From the NCBI GenBank assembly GCA_019703815.1, contig AP023053.1, positions 792,995 to 856,994 of the forward strand: a DNA stretch of 64,000 nt. Direction: 5' to 3'. This DNA is from Thaumasiovibrio occultus. GTDB taxonomy: Bacteria; Pseudomonadota; Gammaproteobacteria; Enterobacterales; Vibrionaceae. Numbering within the stretch: the stretch's first letter is position 1; every line of letters starts with the position of its first letter. A model generated the notes under the pieces. That model saw only the letters and a program-made list of their open reading frames with translations, made no database searches and was not told the DNA's origin. This document shows, piece by piece, positions 35,203 through 44,874 of the stretch. Made by a program: the position numbers and the translations under genes.

Positions 35203-36864
35203 GTGGCCAATAATCAGCTTGCGTATCAGCACTTACTCCAACGAGTGGCAGAAAAACCCGACGCGATCTATCTAAAACAGATAGTTAATCGCGAATTTCG
35301 TACGTTCACGTTTGCCGAGGTTAAACAGCAAGCACTCCAATTGATCACCTTCCTGCGCGAACAAGGCTGTCAGCCGGGCGATCGCGTCGCGTTAATCGCA
35401 AAAAACTGTGCCGAATGGTTTATCGCCGACTTTGCGATGATGATGGGGGGCTATGTCTCTGTCCCGATTTTCCCAACCGCCGGCAGTGACACCATTGAAT
35501 ACTGTCTTACGCACAGTGAGTCGAAGCTCTTGATCGTCGGCAAGCTCGACAATGCCGATGCCTTGAACCAAACCTTACAATCGGTCATGATCCCAACGCT
35601 GGGCATGCCTTATGATGCCGCGCCAGCGTGTGACTTTGGCTGGGAAAACGTTGGCAGTGCCTCGCCTTTTGCAGAAGCCGAGTTGCCGCCAGTGCAAGGC
35701 GAAGATCTTATGTCGATTGTCTACACGTCAGGCACATCAGGTACCCCAAAAGGGGCACTACTTACCCATGAGCGTTATATCTGGACGGTCAATGCGCTGG
35801 TCGAAACTATTGATATTCAAGCCGATGATAGGATGTTTTCGTACCTACCATTAGCGCACATCACGGAGCGCGTTTACATCTTGGGTTCATCGTTTGTTGG
35901 CGGCGTCTGCACTGCATTTCCTGAATCTCTCGACACCTTCATAGACGATGTGAAAATGCAGCGCCCAACGCTGTTTATTTCGGTTCCGCGTCTGTGGACC
36001 CTGTTCCAACAGCGTATTCTCGACAAATTGCCACAGGCAAAACTCAATATCCTGCTCAAAATTCCTTTCGTCTCTGGGCTTATCAAACGTAAGTTGGCTG
36101 ATGGTTTAGGGCTTGATCAAGCGCGCGTACTCGGTTGTGGCTCTGCCCCTGTATCGCCAGCCCTGCTTAAATGGTACGAAAGCGTTGGCCTTAACATCAC
36201 TGAAGCCTGGGGGATGACCGAATCCTTTGCCTACGGCACGCTCAATTACCCGTTCCGTAGCGATAAAGTTGGCTCAGTCGGGCGCGCGGGTGTCGGTGTA
36301 GAGATCAAAATCGCTGACGATGAAGAGATCTTGGTGCGCAGCGGCGGGATTTTCTCAGGCTATTACAAAGATCCCGACACCTTCGCGGAAACCGTGGTTG
36401 ATGACTGGCTCCACACGGGTGATTTGGGCAAAGTCGATAGCGACGGTTATCTCACCATTATTGGCCGTAAGAAAGACACCTTTAAAACAGCCAAAGGCAA
36501 ATACGTCGCGCCAGTGCCGATTGAAAAACGTATTTTTGAGATCAGCAATATCGAAATGATGTGTTTAATTGGCTCCGGTATGCCGGCACCTGTGCTGTTG
36601 GCGGTGCCGCACGCTTTCCCTAACTTTGATCAAGCCCGCTATGAACGCACCATTGAGCGCGTGATCGATACCATTAACCAAAGCCTAGAATCGCATGAAA
36701 AGCTGGCCGGCGCGCTGATGATTGATCAGCCTTGGAGCATCGAAAACGGCATCTTGACCCCAACATTGAAGATCAAGCGCCATATTTTGGAGCAGCAATA
36801 CCATGAGATTGGTGTGAGTTGGCCCAAAGGCACTAAGGTGCAGTGGGAGAAAGATCTCGCCTAA
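35203..36864 (+). CDS. AMP-forming long-chain acyl-CoA synthetase-like enzyme
   Basis: Adenylates a carboxylic acid, probably a fatty acid, and transfers it to CoA. Motifs: the P-loop YTSGTSGTPKGA, the A4/A5 region AWGMTESFAYG, and A8 DWLHTGDLG...GYLTIIGRKKDTFKTAKGKYVAP with the catalytic Lys probably in the C-terminal TLKIKR. The start is taken as GTG 35203 (MANNQLAYQHLL, 553 aa) because AGGGGGAC lies just ahead; the ATG at 35185 precedes that site. Monocistronic. Confidence 0.85.
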   Translation: MANNQLAYQHLLQRVAEKPDAIYLKQIVNREFRTFTFAEVKQQALQLITFLREQGCQPGDRVALIAKNCAEWFIADFAMMMGGYVSVPIFPTAGSDTIEYCLTHSESKLLIVGKLDNADALNQTLQSVMIPTLGMPYDAAPACDFGWENVGSASPFAEAELPPVQGEDLMSIVYTSGTSGTPKGALLTHERYIWTVNALVETIDIQADDRMFSYLPLAHITERVYILGSSFVGGVCTAFPESLDTFIDDVKMQRPTLFISVPRLWTLFQQRILDKLPQAKLNILLKIPFVSGLIKRKLADGLGLDQARVLGCGSAPVSPALLKWYESVGLNITEAWGMTESFAYGTLNYPFRSDKVGSVGRAGVGVEIKIADDEEILVRSGGIFSGYYKDPDTFAETVVDDWLHTGDLGKVDSDGYLTIIGRKKDTFKTAKGKYVAPVPIEKRIFEISNIEMMCLIGSGMPAPVLLAVPHAFPNFDQARYERTIERVIDTINQSLESHEKLAGALMIDQPWSIENGILTPTLKIKRHILEQQYHEIGVSWPKGTKVQWEKDLA

Positions 36865-36911
36865 GGCGTTGGCACAAGAAAGCCACCTACCGCTAGGTAG
36901 CTCACTTCGAC

Positions 36912-36948
36912 AAAAAACCACACGGTTTGCGATAACCGCGTGGTTTTT
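36912..36948 (+). terminator. intrinsic terminator
   Basis: AAAAACCACACGGTT and AACCGCGTGGTTTTT form a long stem with one mismatch; ends the acyl-CoA ligase transcript. Confidence 0.75.
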
Positions 36949-37043
36949 CCTTTTTAGTGCAGCAGTATTGCATGTTTGCCCAGTGTATATGCACCGTTCT
37001 ATGCGTCGTATGTATCAAGGCATTCATGAATAACGTTTGAGCG

Positions 37044-37592
37044 CTAACCTCGCTGCGCAAACATTTGCCGATACGACATCGGCTCAATCTCAGCTGGTGT
37101 CAGCCCAAAACGTGCAGCCAGTGCCATCAACTCAGTGCGATAGCGAGCAAACGCACTGTCATCATTTGTCGTTACTGCGAACTCAGCAAAGTGACCAATT
37201 CCGTCGAGGTAGTCCAGCGTGATATGGAACTCGCCGACAAAATAGACGCTGCGGATCTTGCTCGCGGTCAGAACATGCTGATACCCCATGGTCGTCAGCA
37301 TGCTGCGTGCCACGTTTGCATCTGTGATGTTGGTTGCTTCACAACGGTCAGCTTCAGGACCTTTCACTATCCACAACTTGATCCCAGACGGCGTCATTTC
37401 TCGAATGGAAAGACTTTTATTTTCGCTGGCTAATGCGCCGCAGGGAAAATCATAAAACCAATCGGTTTCGACATTATCTTCAAACATAATGTCATGAGGA
37501 ATGGTGGCCAACACGGAGAGAAAGTCGGCTTTAGAGCGGAGTTTAAACTTGAACTCTACTTCATATTTGCCATTAAAGTGATCGTTATTCAC
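37044..37592 (-). CDS. cyaB: class IV adenylate cyclase (CYTH domain), CyaB-like
   Basis: CYTH-fold triphosphate tunnel enzyme. The N-terminal signature YEVEFKFKL carries the ExExK metal/phosphate motif (Glu11, Glu13, Lys15 from GTG 37592). Later, conserved Arg/Lys strands include KLWIVKGPEADRCEATN and HITLDYLDGIGHFAEFA. 182 residues from GTG 37592, which fits family N-termini; another GTG at 37634 adds 14 residues. Activity as cAMP synthase is inferred; some CYTH proteins hydrolyse triphosphates instead. Confidence 0.8.
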   Translation of the reverse strand: MNNDHFNGKYEVEFKFKLRSKADFLSVLATIPHDIMFEDNVETDWFYDFPCGALASENKSLSIREMTPSGIKLWIVKGPEADRCEATNITDANVARSMLTTMGYQHVLTASKIRSVYFVGEFHITLDYLDGIGHFAEFAVTTNDDSAFARYRTELMALAARFGLTPAEIEPMSYRQMFAQRG

Positions 37593-37753
37593 GCGGAATG
37601 CTCGCGACTGCTGAAAGTCGGCAGATAGTAGCACGCTTTAGGCGAATTCAGACGCCAATTATTATCCTCTTGTCATACGATACGCTGGTCATTTCACCGC
37701 GCTCTATTCATACGATAGCGCTCTATTTATGCAGTTGCACTCAACACTGTCAT

Positions 37754-38692
37754 TCACGCTGCCGAGTAACTATTGCGCCCGTTTTGTTTGGCTTTCACCA
37801 AGGCGCGATCCGCCAAGTCCAACAGCTTTAATGGTGATTCACCGCTTTGCGGGGTGTGGTTTGCCAATCCGATACTGGCCGTTAGGTGGGTCGCGCTATC
37901 AAAACCCTCACGCTTAACCGATGGCAGTGGAATTTGAGCGCGAATCAGATCTTCTTGCAGCGCGATAGCCAATTGGCTGGCAGCGTCTATCGCTGCGCCG
38001 GGCAGCATTAAGGCGAATACGCCTTCTCCCAAATGAGCGGCGAGATCACAGCCTCGCCGCGCATACTGCATCACCAATACCGACGACTGACACAATAGCT
38101 GCTGGAGTGTCGCTGGCTCACTTTGATTAGCCATCGCCTCAAATTCATCGAGTTCGATTAAGATCAGCGAGATAGCTTGGTTGTGACGCTGAGCGCGCAT
38201 CCATTCTCGGCTAAGAATTTCTTCAAACATCAAGCGATTTGCCATCCCTGTGGTGGCATCTTTCATCGACAATAACTGTAGCTGCTGGTTAGCCTGTGCT
38301 AATGCTAACTCTTGGCGTTTGCGCTCAGTAATATCAAACTTAAAGCCTATCAGTGCGGAAATCGCGCCCCTGTCATTGTGCACAACCCGAATAACATCGC
38401 GGATCCAACGATAACTCCCCTCTTTTGACTGCGCACGATAATCTAACTCGTATTCATCCGATTGATGGGCATAGTTCATGCAAGCCTCAATGACGCCATC
38501 TCGCTCTTCGGGATGGATCATATCAGCCCAATCATAAATACAATGCCAAGTATCAACGGACCAGCCCAATAGCTGCTCGATTTGAGGACCAACATAAGAA
38601 AACGTCATGCTCGGCCACTCCATCCGCCACGGGATCACCTGAGTAGACTCCAATAACTTCTTGTATTCTCTGGGATGAAGATCGAGCGACAT
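37754..38692 (-). CDS. PAS-GGDEF protein with degenerate catalytic motif
   Basis: 312 residues: a PAS domain (about 10-125, with MIHPEERDGV and the PAC segment GFKFDITERKRQE), a short coiled linker, and a GGDEF-type domain (about 142-310, KDATTGMANRLMFEEIL). The GGDEF signature is GEGVF (222-226), which should abolish diguanylate cyclase activity, while the inhibitory-site RxxD is kept as RGCD (213-216) at the right spacing. A c-di-GMP receptor role is therefore possible. No EAL domain or membrane segment. Confidence 0.85.
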   Translation of the reverse strand: MSLDLHPREYKKLLESTQVIPWRMEWPSMTFSYVGPQIEQLLGWSVDTWHCIYDWADMIHPEERDGVIEACMNYAHQSDEYELDYRAQSKEGSYRWIRDVIRVVHNDRGAISALIGFKFDITERKRQELALAQANQQLQLLSMKDATTGMANRLMFEEILSREWMRAQRHNQAISLILIELDEFEAMANQSEPATLQQLLCQSSVLVMQYARRGCDLAAHLGEGVFALMLPGAAIDAASQLAIALQEDLIRAQIPLPSVKREGFDSATHLTASIGLANHTPQSGESPLKLLDLADRALVKAKQNGRNSYSAA

Positions 38693-38765
38693 GTTTAGCT
38701 CCTACACTTGTGGCATTAAGCCAAGTATAGGAGCTATATGTATTGCGACACGCAGTTATGCGATA

Positions 38766-41135
38766 TTAGACAGAACGTGGAACGGGTTTCGCACCTTGCT
38801 GCGCGCTATGCAGACGCGAAATTTGGCTTTCGACACTCGCACGGACGCCGTTGCTGCCGTCCCATTCGAGATCGGTAAACAAAGTGATGGCGTCGAACAC
38901 TGTGTCAACCAGCCAAATTTTCAGCAATCCCGTTTCCACCGCTTCTCGGGTAGCACGTTTTAGCATCAGATGACGACGATTGGATCTCGGCATCACGACC
39001 TCAACAGGGTTTTCTGGGTCTAATTGCTGGCAAACATCGAAGAAGCCTTCAATTTTTTCATTCAAACCGCCTATCGCTTGGGCATTACCAAACTGATCCA
39101 TTGAACCTGTGATCGCCATATTTTGCCGCAGCGGGATGCGTCCCATCGCTGAAATCAGCGCAATGGTTTCCGCCATCGACGCACTATCACCATCAACAAC
39201 ACCATAAGATTGTTCAAACGTAAGGGTGCTCTTCAGCGGCAACACTTTTTGTTTAGCAAATTGGGCCGCCAAAAAGGCGCTCATGATCATCACCCCTTTC
39301 GAGTGGATCGCGCCGCTGAGTTTTACATCGCGCTCAATAGCGATGACCTCGCCCTCACCGGCGGCGCAGGTCGATGAGATCCGGCTCGGTAACCCAAACG
39401 AATACTCACCGGTGCTCAACACCGTTAGCGCGTTTAACTGCCCCACCATTTCCCCGCTCATCGACAAGGTCGTTAAGCCTTCGGTGAACGATGCCATCAT
39501 CTGATCTCGCGCACGACTGAGGCGATATTCTTGGCTTTCTAGCGCCTGTTCGATATGACTGGCTCGGATCAAGGTAGAGCTGCGTTGCTCAGACCAGTAA
39601 TGTGCCTCGCGCAGCAGATTGGCTATCTCAGCTGAGTGGAGCGATAACTTAAACTGATCTTCGGCACGGCGAGAGGCATGTTCAATCACCCGACACAAAG
39701 CGCCGCGATCACAGTGATTTAGCCCGTTTTCATTCACAATGCTAGAAACAAACTTGGCGTATTGCAGCTCGCCTTCAAGGTTGCGCGGCATGTCTTCTTC
39801 GAAATCGGCAGTAACACGAAACAGCTCAGTAAATTCCGGATCGTAATGCTGCAATAATTGATACGTCTGAATATCACCAAATAAGATGATTTTCACTTTC
39901 AGCGGGATCGGTTGCGGCTCTAACGACAACGAACCGGACAAGGTCATCTCCCGCTCCAGTGAGCTAAAGTCTAGCTGCTGAGAGCGCAGCGCTTTTTTCA
40001 ATCCATCCCAGACATACGGCCGCTCAAGCACTTTGTTGGCGTCCATCAGCAATACACCACCGTTGGCTCTGTGCATGCTGCCGGCGCGCAACAAGGTAAA
40101 GTCGGTGACTACGGTACCTTTGTACGTCGCGGTTTCTAAATAACCAAACAGGCTGTGGTAACTGGGGCTTTCTTCCACCACGATGGGCAATTGATATTCG
40201 GGATGGCTGACCAACAAGTTAATTTGATAACGCCGCGGCAGCTTTTTCCCCGATAAGGCATAAGCGACTTCGGTGTGACTGTCTTTATCATCTAAGAAGA
40301 TATCAAGATTTTCGATCACATCCGCTTGGAGCGCTTTAATAAACGCAACAACCGCTGGAATGTCGGCGTACTTTTTCACGAAGTCAGCGAACTGGTGCGA
40401 GAGCGTGTTACCCGCGACCTCTTCTTCGAGTTTTTGTTGCTGCTCAACAAACTTATCTTCCCACTCATTGAGCAACCGGCTGATACCGCGCAACTGCTTT
40501 TCAAGCTGGTTGATAGTTTCATCAATCGCGCGCTTTTCTTTATCGGGCAGTTGATCAAAACTTTCTTCGGTATGCGCCTCTTCGCCGTTCATCGCCACAA
40601 ACTGGTAATCACCCTGCGTGGTTAAAGTAAGGCTGATATTGTTCTTTTGCGCTTCGTCGCCCACTTTTTGCAGGGCGACACCTTGCTTGGTCGTAAGCTG
40701 CGACTTGATTTTTTCAGCGCGGGAGTAATAGAGATCGTTATCAAACGCGAGCGGAATGGCGGTGAGTAACCGAGACATAACCGTTTCAAAATCGCGCTTA
40801 AAACACGCACCTCGTCCGGGTGGCAGCGCAATATGCTGTGGCAAGCGGCTATCATCAAAATTGCTGACGTAAACCCAATCGAAAATATGACCGTTGGCAA
40901 CTGAGTGCTTTTTCAGGTATCGCATCACCATGGTGCGCTTACCCAAGCCGTTATGACCAACCGCATAAATGTTATAGCCCTTGCTTGGCATCGACATCGC
41001 AAAATGGACCGCTTGCTGCGCTCTTGATTGGCCTACGATTTCATCAAGTCGGGGTAACGTTTTCGTTGATGCATGAGCAAACTGCTCAGGATCAGTGCTG
41101 GCATACACATCATTTATATTGAGGCGTTCACGCAT
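38766..41135 (-). CDS. LonB-like AAA+ protease (peptidase S16)
   Basis: 789 residues. N-terminal AAA-type ATPase with Walker A GHNGLGKRT, a large coiled insertion (about residues 150-260), Walker B-like GGVLLMDANK, and a C-terminal Lon protease domain. The Ser-Lys dyad is Ser651 in VDGDSASMAE and Lys694 in GGLNEKIEG, 43 residues apart as in Lon. ATP-dependent degradation of cytoplasmic proteins is expected; substrates unknown. This is the YcbZ/LonB-type family, not classical Lon. Preceded by GGGAGGTAAC. Confidence 0.9.
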   Translation of the reverse strand: MRERLNINDVYASTDPEQFAHASTKTLPRLDEIVGQSRAQQAVHFAMSMPSKGYNIYAVGHNGLGKRTMVMRYLKKHSVANGHIFDWVYVSNFDDSRLPQHIALPPGRGACFKRDFETVMSRLLTAIPLAFDNDLYYSRAEKIKSQLTTKQGVALQKVGDEAQKNNISLTLTTQGDYQFVAMNGEEAHTEESFDQLPDKEKRAIDETINQLEKQLRGISRLLNEWEDKFVEQQQKLEEEVAGNTLSHQFADFVKKYADIPAVVAFIKALQADVIENLDIFLDDKDSHTEVAYALSGKKLPRRYQINLLVSHPEYQLPIVVEESPSYHSLFGYLETATYKGTVVTDFTLLRAGSMHRANGGVLLMDANKVLERPYVWDGLKKALRSQQLDFSSLEREMTLSGSLSLEPQPIPLKVKIILFGDIQTYQLLQHYDPEFTELFRVTADFEEDMPRNLEGELQYAKFVSSIVNENGLNHCDRGALCRVIEHASRRAEDQFKLSLHSAEIANLLREAHYWSEQRSSTLIRASHIEQALESQEYRLSRARDQMMASFTEGLTTLSMSGEMVGQLNALTVLSTGEYSFGLPSRISSTCAAGEGEVIAIERDVKLSGAIHSKGVMIMSAFLAAQFAKQKVLPLKSTLTFEQSYGVVDGDSASMAETIALISAMGRIPLRQNMAITGSMDQFGNAQAIGGLNEKIEGFFDVCQQLDPENPVEVVMPRSNRRHLMLKRATREAVETGLLKIWLVDTVFDAITLFTDLEWDGSNGVRASVESQISRLHSAQQGAKPVPRSV

Positions 41136-41433
41136 AGTTACCTCCCTCTCTCTTTAATTTGCTGTTTTCACCAGATTAGCGAAATCAGCCGCATCTGGTA
41201 GCGAAGAGAATTTGATATGTGATACGGCGCTCTAATAACCAGCGCCAGTTGTGCAAACTATCGCCAACTCACTACTGGCTATATAAATTATCTCTTCATT
41301 TGAATACGGTCTTTACAGTCAAAGAGATTAACGCCACGGGAGTAATCGCGAGTTCGAAAAGGCGTTCGAACAAAAATGCCAGCGCAGTGGCCGGCATTTA
41401 GATGTGATTTTGAGGTGAAGGCTAACAGCCTAT
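41136..41433. other. intergenic region, no gene
   Basis: About 300 bases between the LonB-like gene start (41135, minus) and the 19-bp repeat array. A short plus-strand frame (41219-41401) has no ribosome binding site and unconvincing composition. A GCCAGCGCAGTGGCCGGC stretch near 41378 can fold. Confidence 0.45.
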
Positions 41434-41580
41434 TTAGCTAACTTTGCATCGCTTAACTACTATTGTGTTACTTAACTGCTATTGGCCTTATTTAACTACC
41501 ATCGCGCTTGTTAACTTCCATTGCGCCTGTTAACTACCCTTGCGCTTGTTAATTAGCGTCGTATATTTAACTATGTTGAA
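41434..41580. repeat. degenerate tandem repeat, about 8 copies of 19 bp
   Basis: TTAACTACCATTGCGCTTG-like units begin at 41434, 41453, 41472, 41492, 41511, 41530, 41549 and 41567, spaced 18-20 bases. The TTAACT head is nearly constant; the tails vary (TATTGTGTTAC, CCATCGCGCTTG, CCCTTGCGCTTG). The array ends at the stop codon of the ROK kinase gene. Confidence 0.9.
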
Positions 41581-42489
41581 TTACTTCACTAATCTTGCGG
41601 CGCCAAACACGCCGGCACTGTCACCCAATTCAGGCTTGAGCAGTTTGGCCGAAAATACAGGGTTAAACAGATATTTTTCAATCGCACTTGGACCAAATTG
41701 GTACAACGCATCAATGTTACCGACCCCGCCACCAATCACAATCGCATCAGGATCTATAACATTAATCACCGACGCCATCGCTTCACCAAAACGCTCTATC
41801 AAGTGATTGATGGTATGGCATGCGTATCCATCACCTTGGGCAGCCTTGATGGCGATCTCTTTAAGCGATAGCGACTCACCCGCTAGGTTGCGATAGAAAC
41901 GCTCCAGCGCTGGGCCTGAAATGACCGTTTCGACACAACCTTGACGTCCACAGTAGCAATCAACCGCATCTTCGCACGCTAAACGATTGTGGCCCCATTC
42001 GCCGCCAATACCGTGATGACCACCAATCAATTGGCCGTTCACCACCAAACCGCCACCCACACCCGTACCGAGGATAATCCCGAAAACTACTTTCGCGTCG
42101 GGTACTTGCTGTTTCACCGCACCTAATTCGGCTTCCGCTAGTGCAAAACAGTTAGCATCATTGGCTAACACCACTTCGCAATCGAGCATGATACGCAGAT
42201 CTTTATCCAGCGGCTGTCCATTTAGGTGGGTTGAGTTACAGTTTTTCATCACCCCAGTTTGCGGATCCAATGTACCCGGCGTACCAAAACCGATCCGGCT
42301 TGGATATTCGCCCACTTTTTCAGCGCACTTATCGATAAGCAAACGGATGTTGTCTAACACATGTCGATAGCCCAGGTCGCCTTCTGTCGGCACGCGCTCT
42401 CGAACGACACAAGTATCAGTTTCACGACACATTACAGCGCATTCGATCTTAGTACCGCCGAGATCTACGCCCCAATAATAACGATCCAT
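41581..42489 (-). CDS. ROK-family sugar kinase (Mak fructokinase-like)
   Basis: Cytoplasmic ATP-dependent hexose kinase. ATP-binding GVDLGGTKIE at the N-terminus, the sugar site VLANDANCFALAE, GTGVGGGLV, EWGHN, and the ROK zinc motif CYCGRQGCVET. The segment CNSTHLNGQPLDKDL is very like E. coli Mak, so fructose is the favoured substrate, with GlcNAc or glucose as alternatives. 302 residues. Same strand as, and 236 bases downstream of, the ManA-like gene; a hexose-phosphate theme with glmS nearby. Confidence 0.85.
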   Translation of the reverse strand: MDRYYWGVDLGGTKIECAVMCRETDTCVVRERVPTEGDLGYRHVLDNIRLLIDKCAEKVGEYPSRIGFGTPGTLDPQTGVMKNCNSTHLNGQPLDKDLRIMLDCEVVLANDANCFALAEAELGAVKQQVPDAKVVFGIILGTGVGGGLVVNGQLIGGHHGIGGEWGHNRLACEDAVDCYCGRQGCVETVISGPALERFYRNLAGESLSLKEIAIKAAQGDGYACHTINHLIERFGEAMASVINVIDPDAIVIGGGVGNIDALYQFGPSAIEKYLFNPVFSAKLLKPELGDSAGVFGAARLVK

Positions 42490-42725
42490 GTCAACTCCCT
42501 GCTTATTACGATTACGGATGATGTTTAAATTAATAGCTATTAAATTACGCGTTCAATAACATCACGACGATGCTCGTTTTTAAACAAACATCGAGAATAA
42601 CGTTATTGTGAGATAAAAAAGTGAAATCCAGCAGACATTATGCAGAGAACCGCAATGGTTGCAAAAGTTTCGTGGCGAAATTCCGACCAATGTTGATTTC
42701 AGCTGATCTCGCCACTAAATATTCG

Positions 42726-43754
42726 CTATATTTCGCACACCAAAGCCACCAAATAGTGGCTAGCTGACGAACAATGTATCTGAAGAACTTCAGGCGATGA
42801 AAACAACATAGCTTCCCCCGCTTTCACTTGAGTTTTTCTATTCACCCATACGGTACCATGTGACACAATTAGGATCTGTCCCGACATGATCTCATGCTCG
42901 CAGCGGCCCCCGCCAGGGATCTCAACAAAACAATAATCTTTAACAGGATAACTGTTGCAGGCGGTGTTGTCCCATGGGATCAAAGGAAAGTTGTGCACTG
43001 CCGGGTGGAAAGATTCAAATAACAATCGCTCTTTTTGGCATTCCCGTTCTAGCAACCATACTTCCGTATCAAACTCGTAAAGCTCGTGTACATCGGAAAC
43101 GGCCTCTAAGCACATACCACGCAACGGCATAAATAACGTGTTACTGTTAATGCTTAACGCTTCACCGGGTTGCATCACGCAAAGATTCATCAAAAAAACA
43201 TTCAATAACTGCGCATCAAAAGCACGCCCGCTGAGGTCATAATGCTCAACGAGTCGATGTAACCAGTACACCGGCTGCGAGGAATCAACGTGACCAGCCT
43301 TAAACTCTGCCATGGTTTCACAGATGATCGGATCCACCCACCCATAGATGTCAACGATATCGGCTTGCATAATGTGAGCGTAAATACCTTCCAAACCGAA
43401 CAGGTATAATACCTCTACGAGTGGCTTTAAAGATTCGAATCGTCGAAAATCGACTTCGATTTCCACTAATTCACGAAAACCATAAAGAATATGATGTTGA
43501 CTTAACGCCACAAGCCAACGCATGTCTGAAGCGCCACCATCACTATGGAAAAAATGCGCGCTCATTGGCGTTTTCACATCTGACACTCGCAAGGTCTGCG
43601 AGCTAAAGCGCTCATCATACACTTCTAGTGGATGCGCAATAGAAGCGACATTCGTCTTTGCTTTGCTGTCTCCAGCGCTTCTGCATAGTGGAAAACGCAA
43701 ACGAGAAAAGTCAATAAAACCATTACCCTCTAATGCTAGCACGTCTTTTGTCAT
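42726..43754 (-). CDS. mannose-6-phosphate isomerase-like protein lacking metal ligands
   Basis: 342 residues, preceded by GAGGA. The type I phosphomannose isomerase core is recognisable: RWLVALSQHHILYGFRELVEI matches the region after KPELV in ManA, and FLMNLCVMQPGEALSINSNT matches LNVVKLNPGEAMFLFAET, with a terminal cupin strand AGEAMLFSSPEVLQIH. The zinc ligands are lost: QxH reads QTL, the Glu of KPELV is gone, and HAYLQG reads FMPLRG; the catalytic Arg of DNVLRAG is also missing. Probably a non-catalytic sensor or regulatory relative. Alignment was by eye. Confidence 0.65.
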   Translation of the reverse strand: MTKDVLALEGNGFIDFSRLRFPLCRSAGDSKAKTNVASIAHPLEVYDERFSSQTLRVSDVKTPMSAHFFHSDGGASDMRWLVALSQHHILYGFRELVEIEVDFRRFESLKPLVEVLYLFGLEGIYAHIMQADIVDIYGWVDPIICETMAEFKAGHVDSSQPVYWLHRLVEHYDLSGRAFDAQLLNVFLMNLCVMQPGEALSINSNTLFMPLRGMCLEAVSDVHELYEFDTEVWLLERECQKERLLFESFHPAVHNFPLIPWDNTACNSYPVKDYCFVEIPGGGRCEHEIMSGQILIVSHGTVWVNRKTQVKAGEAMLFSSPEVLQIHCSSASHYLVALVCEI

Positions 43755-44087
43755 GGGTTCCTCTGATAAGCAGTGTCAGTTAGCTAACGTAACGCTCAAT
43801 GAACCTTTAAAATACCGTGGGGATTTCGTCCCACACAAGCGCCAGCAACGCTCTCTTCACCACAACGAGAGCGGAATCACGCACTGTTAGGTAAAATAGT
43901 GGCGCAAGTAACACAACGCTCGCAATTCAATAACAGTGCGTTTCCTAAGGCCATTTTTCCCGTCTATTTGTTTAACATATCAAGCACCTATCAATAGAAA
44001 ACTTTATATGCACTTCGCGCAATTTAGTTTGGACTAACTTGAAACTTATGCTTATAATAAATTTCAAATCGAAAGGTAGATACTTAC
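43755..44087. other. divergent promoter region with hairpins
   Basis: 333 bases between the ManA-like gene (-) and the DeoR regulator (+). It contains the stem GTGGG-ATTTCGT-CCCAC region at 43821-43838 and CTCTC/GAGAG further on. A plus-strand promoter is listed separately. Confidence 0.5.
44029..44058 (+). promoter_or_regulatory. sigma-70 promoter of the deoR-type gene and glmS
   Basis: TTGGAC (44029-44034), 18-base spacer, perfect TATAAT (44053-44058), 29 bases before the ATG. Confidence 0.65.
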
Positions 44088-44870
44088 ATGACGAAACGAA
44101 ACACCCAACAACGCCGCCATAGCATTGTTGGCTATGTCAATGAACATCAACAAGTTAGTGTTGAAGAATTGGCTCAACATCATGCCACCAGCGAAGTCAC
44201 TATTCGTAAAGATCTTGCAGTGTTAGAAAAATCTGGCCTGTTACTCCGGCGCTTTGGTGGTGCGATTGCGATGCCGACTGAGCTGGTGAAAGCGGACAAC
44301 TCCGAACAAGTTTCAAAACGTAAGTTAGCCATTTCGAAAACAGCGGCTTCTTTAATTAAAGATCACAACCGCATCATCATCGACAGTGGGTCGACCACTG
44401 CGGGCATGCTGCGCGAGCTTGGCACTAAACATGGTTTGGTGGTGATGACCAACTCGTTGAATGTCGCCAATGCGATCAACGAACAAGAAAACGAAGTCAC
44501 CCTGCTAATGACAGGCGGAACTTGGGATCCACACTCGGAATCTTTTCAAGGCCAAGTGGCGGAATCGGTATTACGCTCCTACGATTTTGATCAGCTCTAT
44601 ATTGGTGCGGATGGTATTGACCTCGAACGTGGTACCACCACCTTTAACGAGTTGATTGGACTGAGCCGAGTCATGGCTGAGGTGTCCCGCCAAGTCATCG
44701 TCATGGTGGAGTCAGATAAAATTGGACGACGTATTCCTAATTTAGAACTCGCTTTTTCTCAAATCCATACCTTGGTGACCGATAGCGGTATTACCGAGGA
44801 AGACAAATTAAAAATAGAACAACAAGGTGTGCAGGTTATTTGCGCGCCTGACACTCAGATCCAGGAGTAA
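44088..44870 (+). CDS. DeoR/GlpR-family transcriptional regulator
   Basis: 260 residues: DeoR helix-turn-helix (residues about 9-60, [30 protein letters not shown] split over the motif) and a sugar-phosphate-sensing domain with [16 protein letters not shown] and [13 protein letters not shown]. Four bases separate its stop from the glmS ATG, and the glmS ribosome binding site lies inside its last codons, so the pair is one operon. It likely senses an amino-sugar or hexose phosphate and controls glmS. Confidence 0.9.
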   Translation: MTKRNTQQRRHSIVGYVNEHQQVSVEELAQHHATSEVTIRKDLAVLEKSGLLLRRFGGAIAMPTELVKADNSEQVSKRKLAISKTAASLIKDHNRIIIDSGSTTAGMLRELGTKHGLVVMTNSLNVANAINEQENEVTLLMTGGTWDPHSESFQGQVAESVLRSYDFDQLYIGADGIDLERGTTTFNELIGLSRVMAEVSRQVIVMVESDKIGRRIPNLELAFSQIHTLVTDSGITEEDKLKIEQQGVQVICAPDTQIQE

Positions 44871-44874
44871 CCCT

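Noticed and set aside
38100-40900. Several 60-99 codon frames on the plus strand opposite the GGDEF and LonB-like genes
   Set aside because: Antisense shadows without ribosome binding sites or recognisable motifs.
41434-41580. 19-bp repeats as a CRISPR array
   Set aside because: Units are contiguous with no unique spacers, are too short and degenerate, and no cas genes are present.
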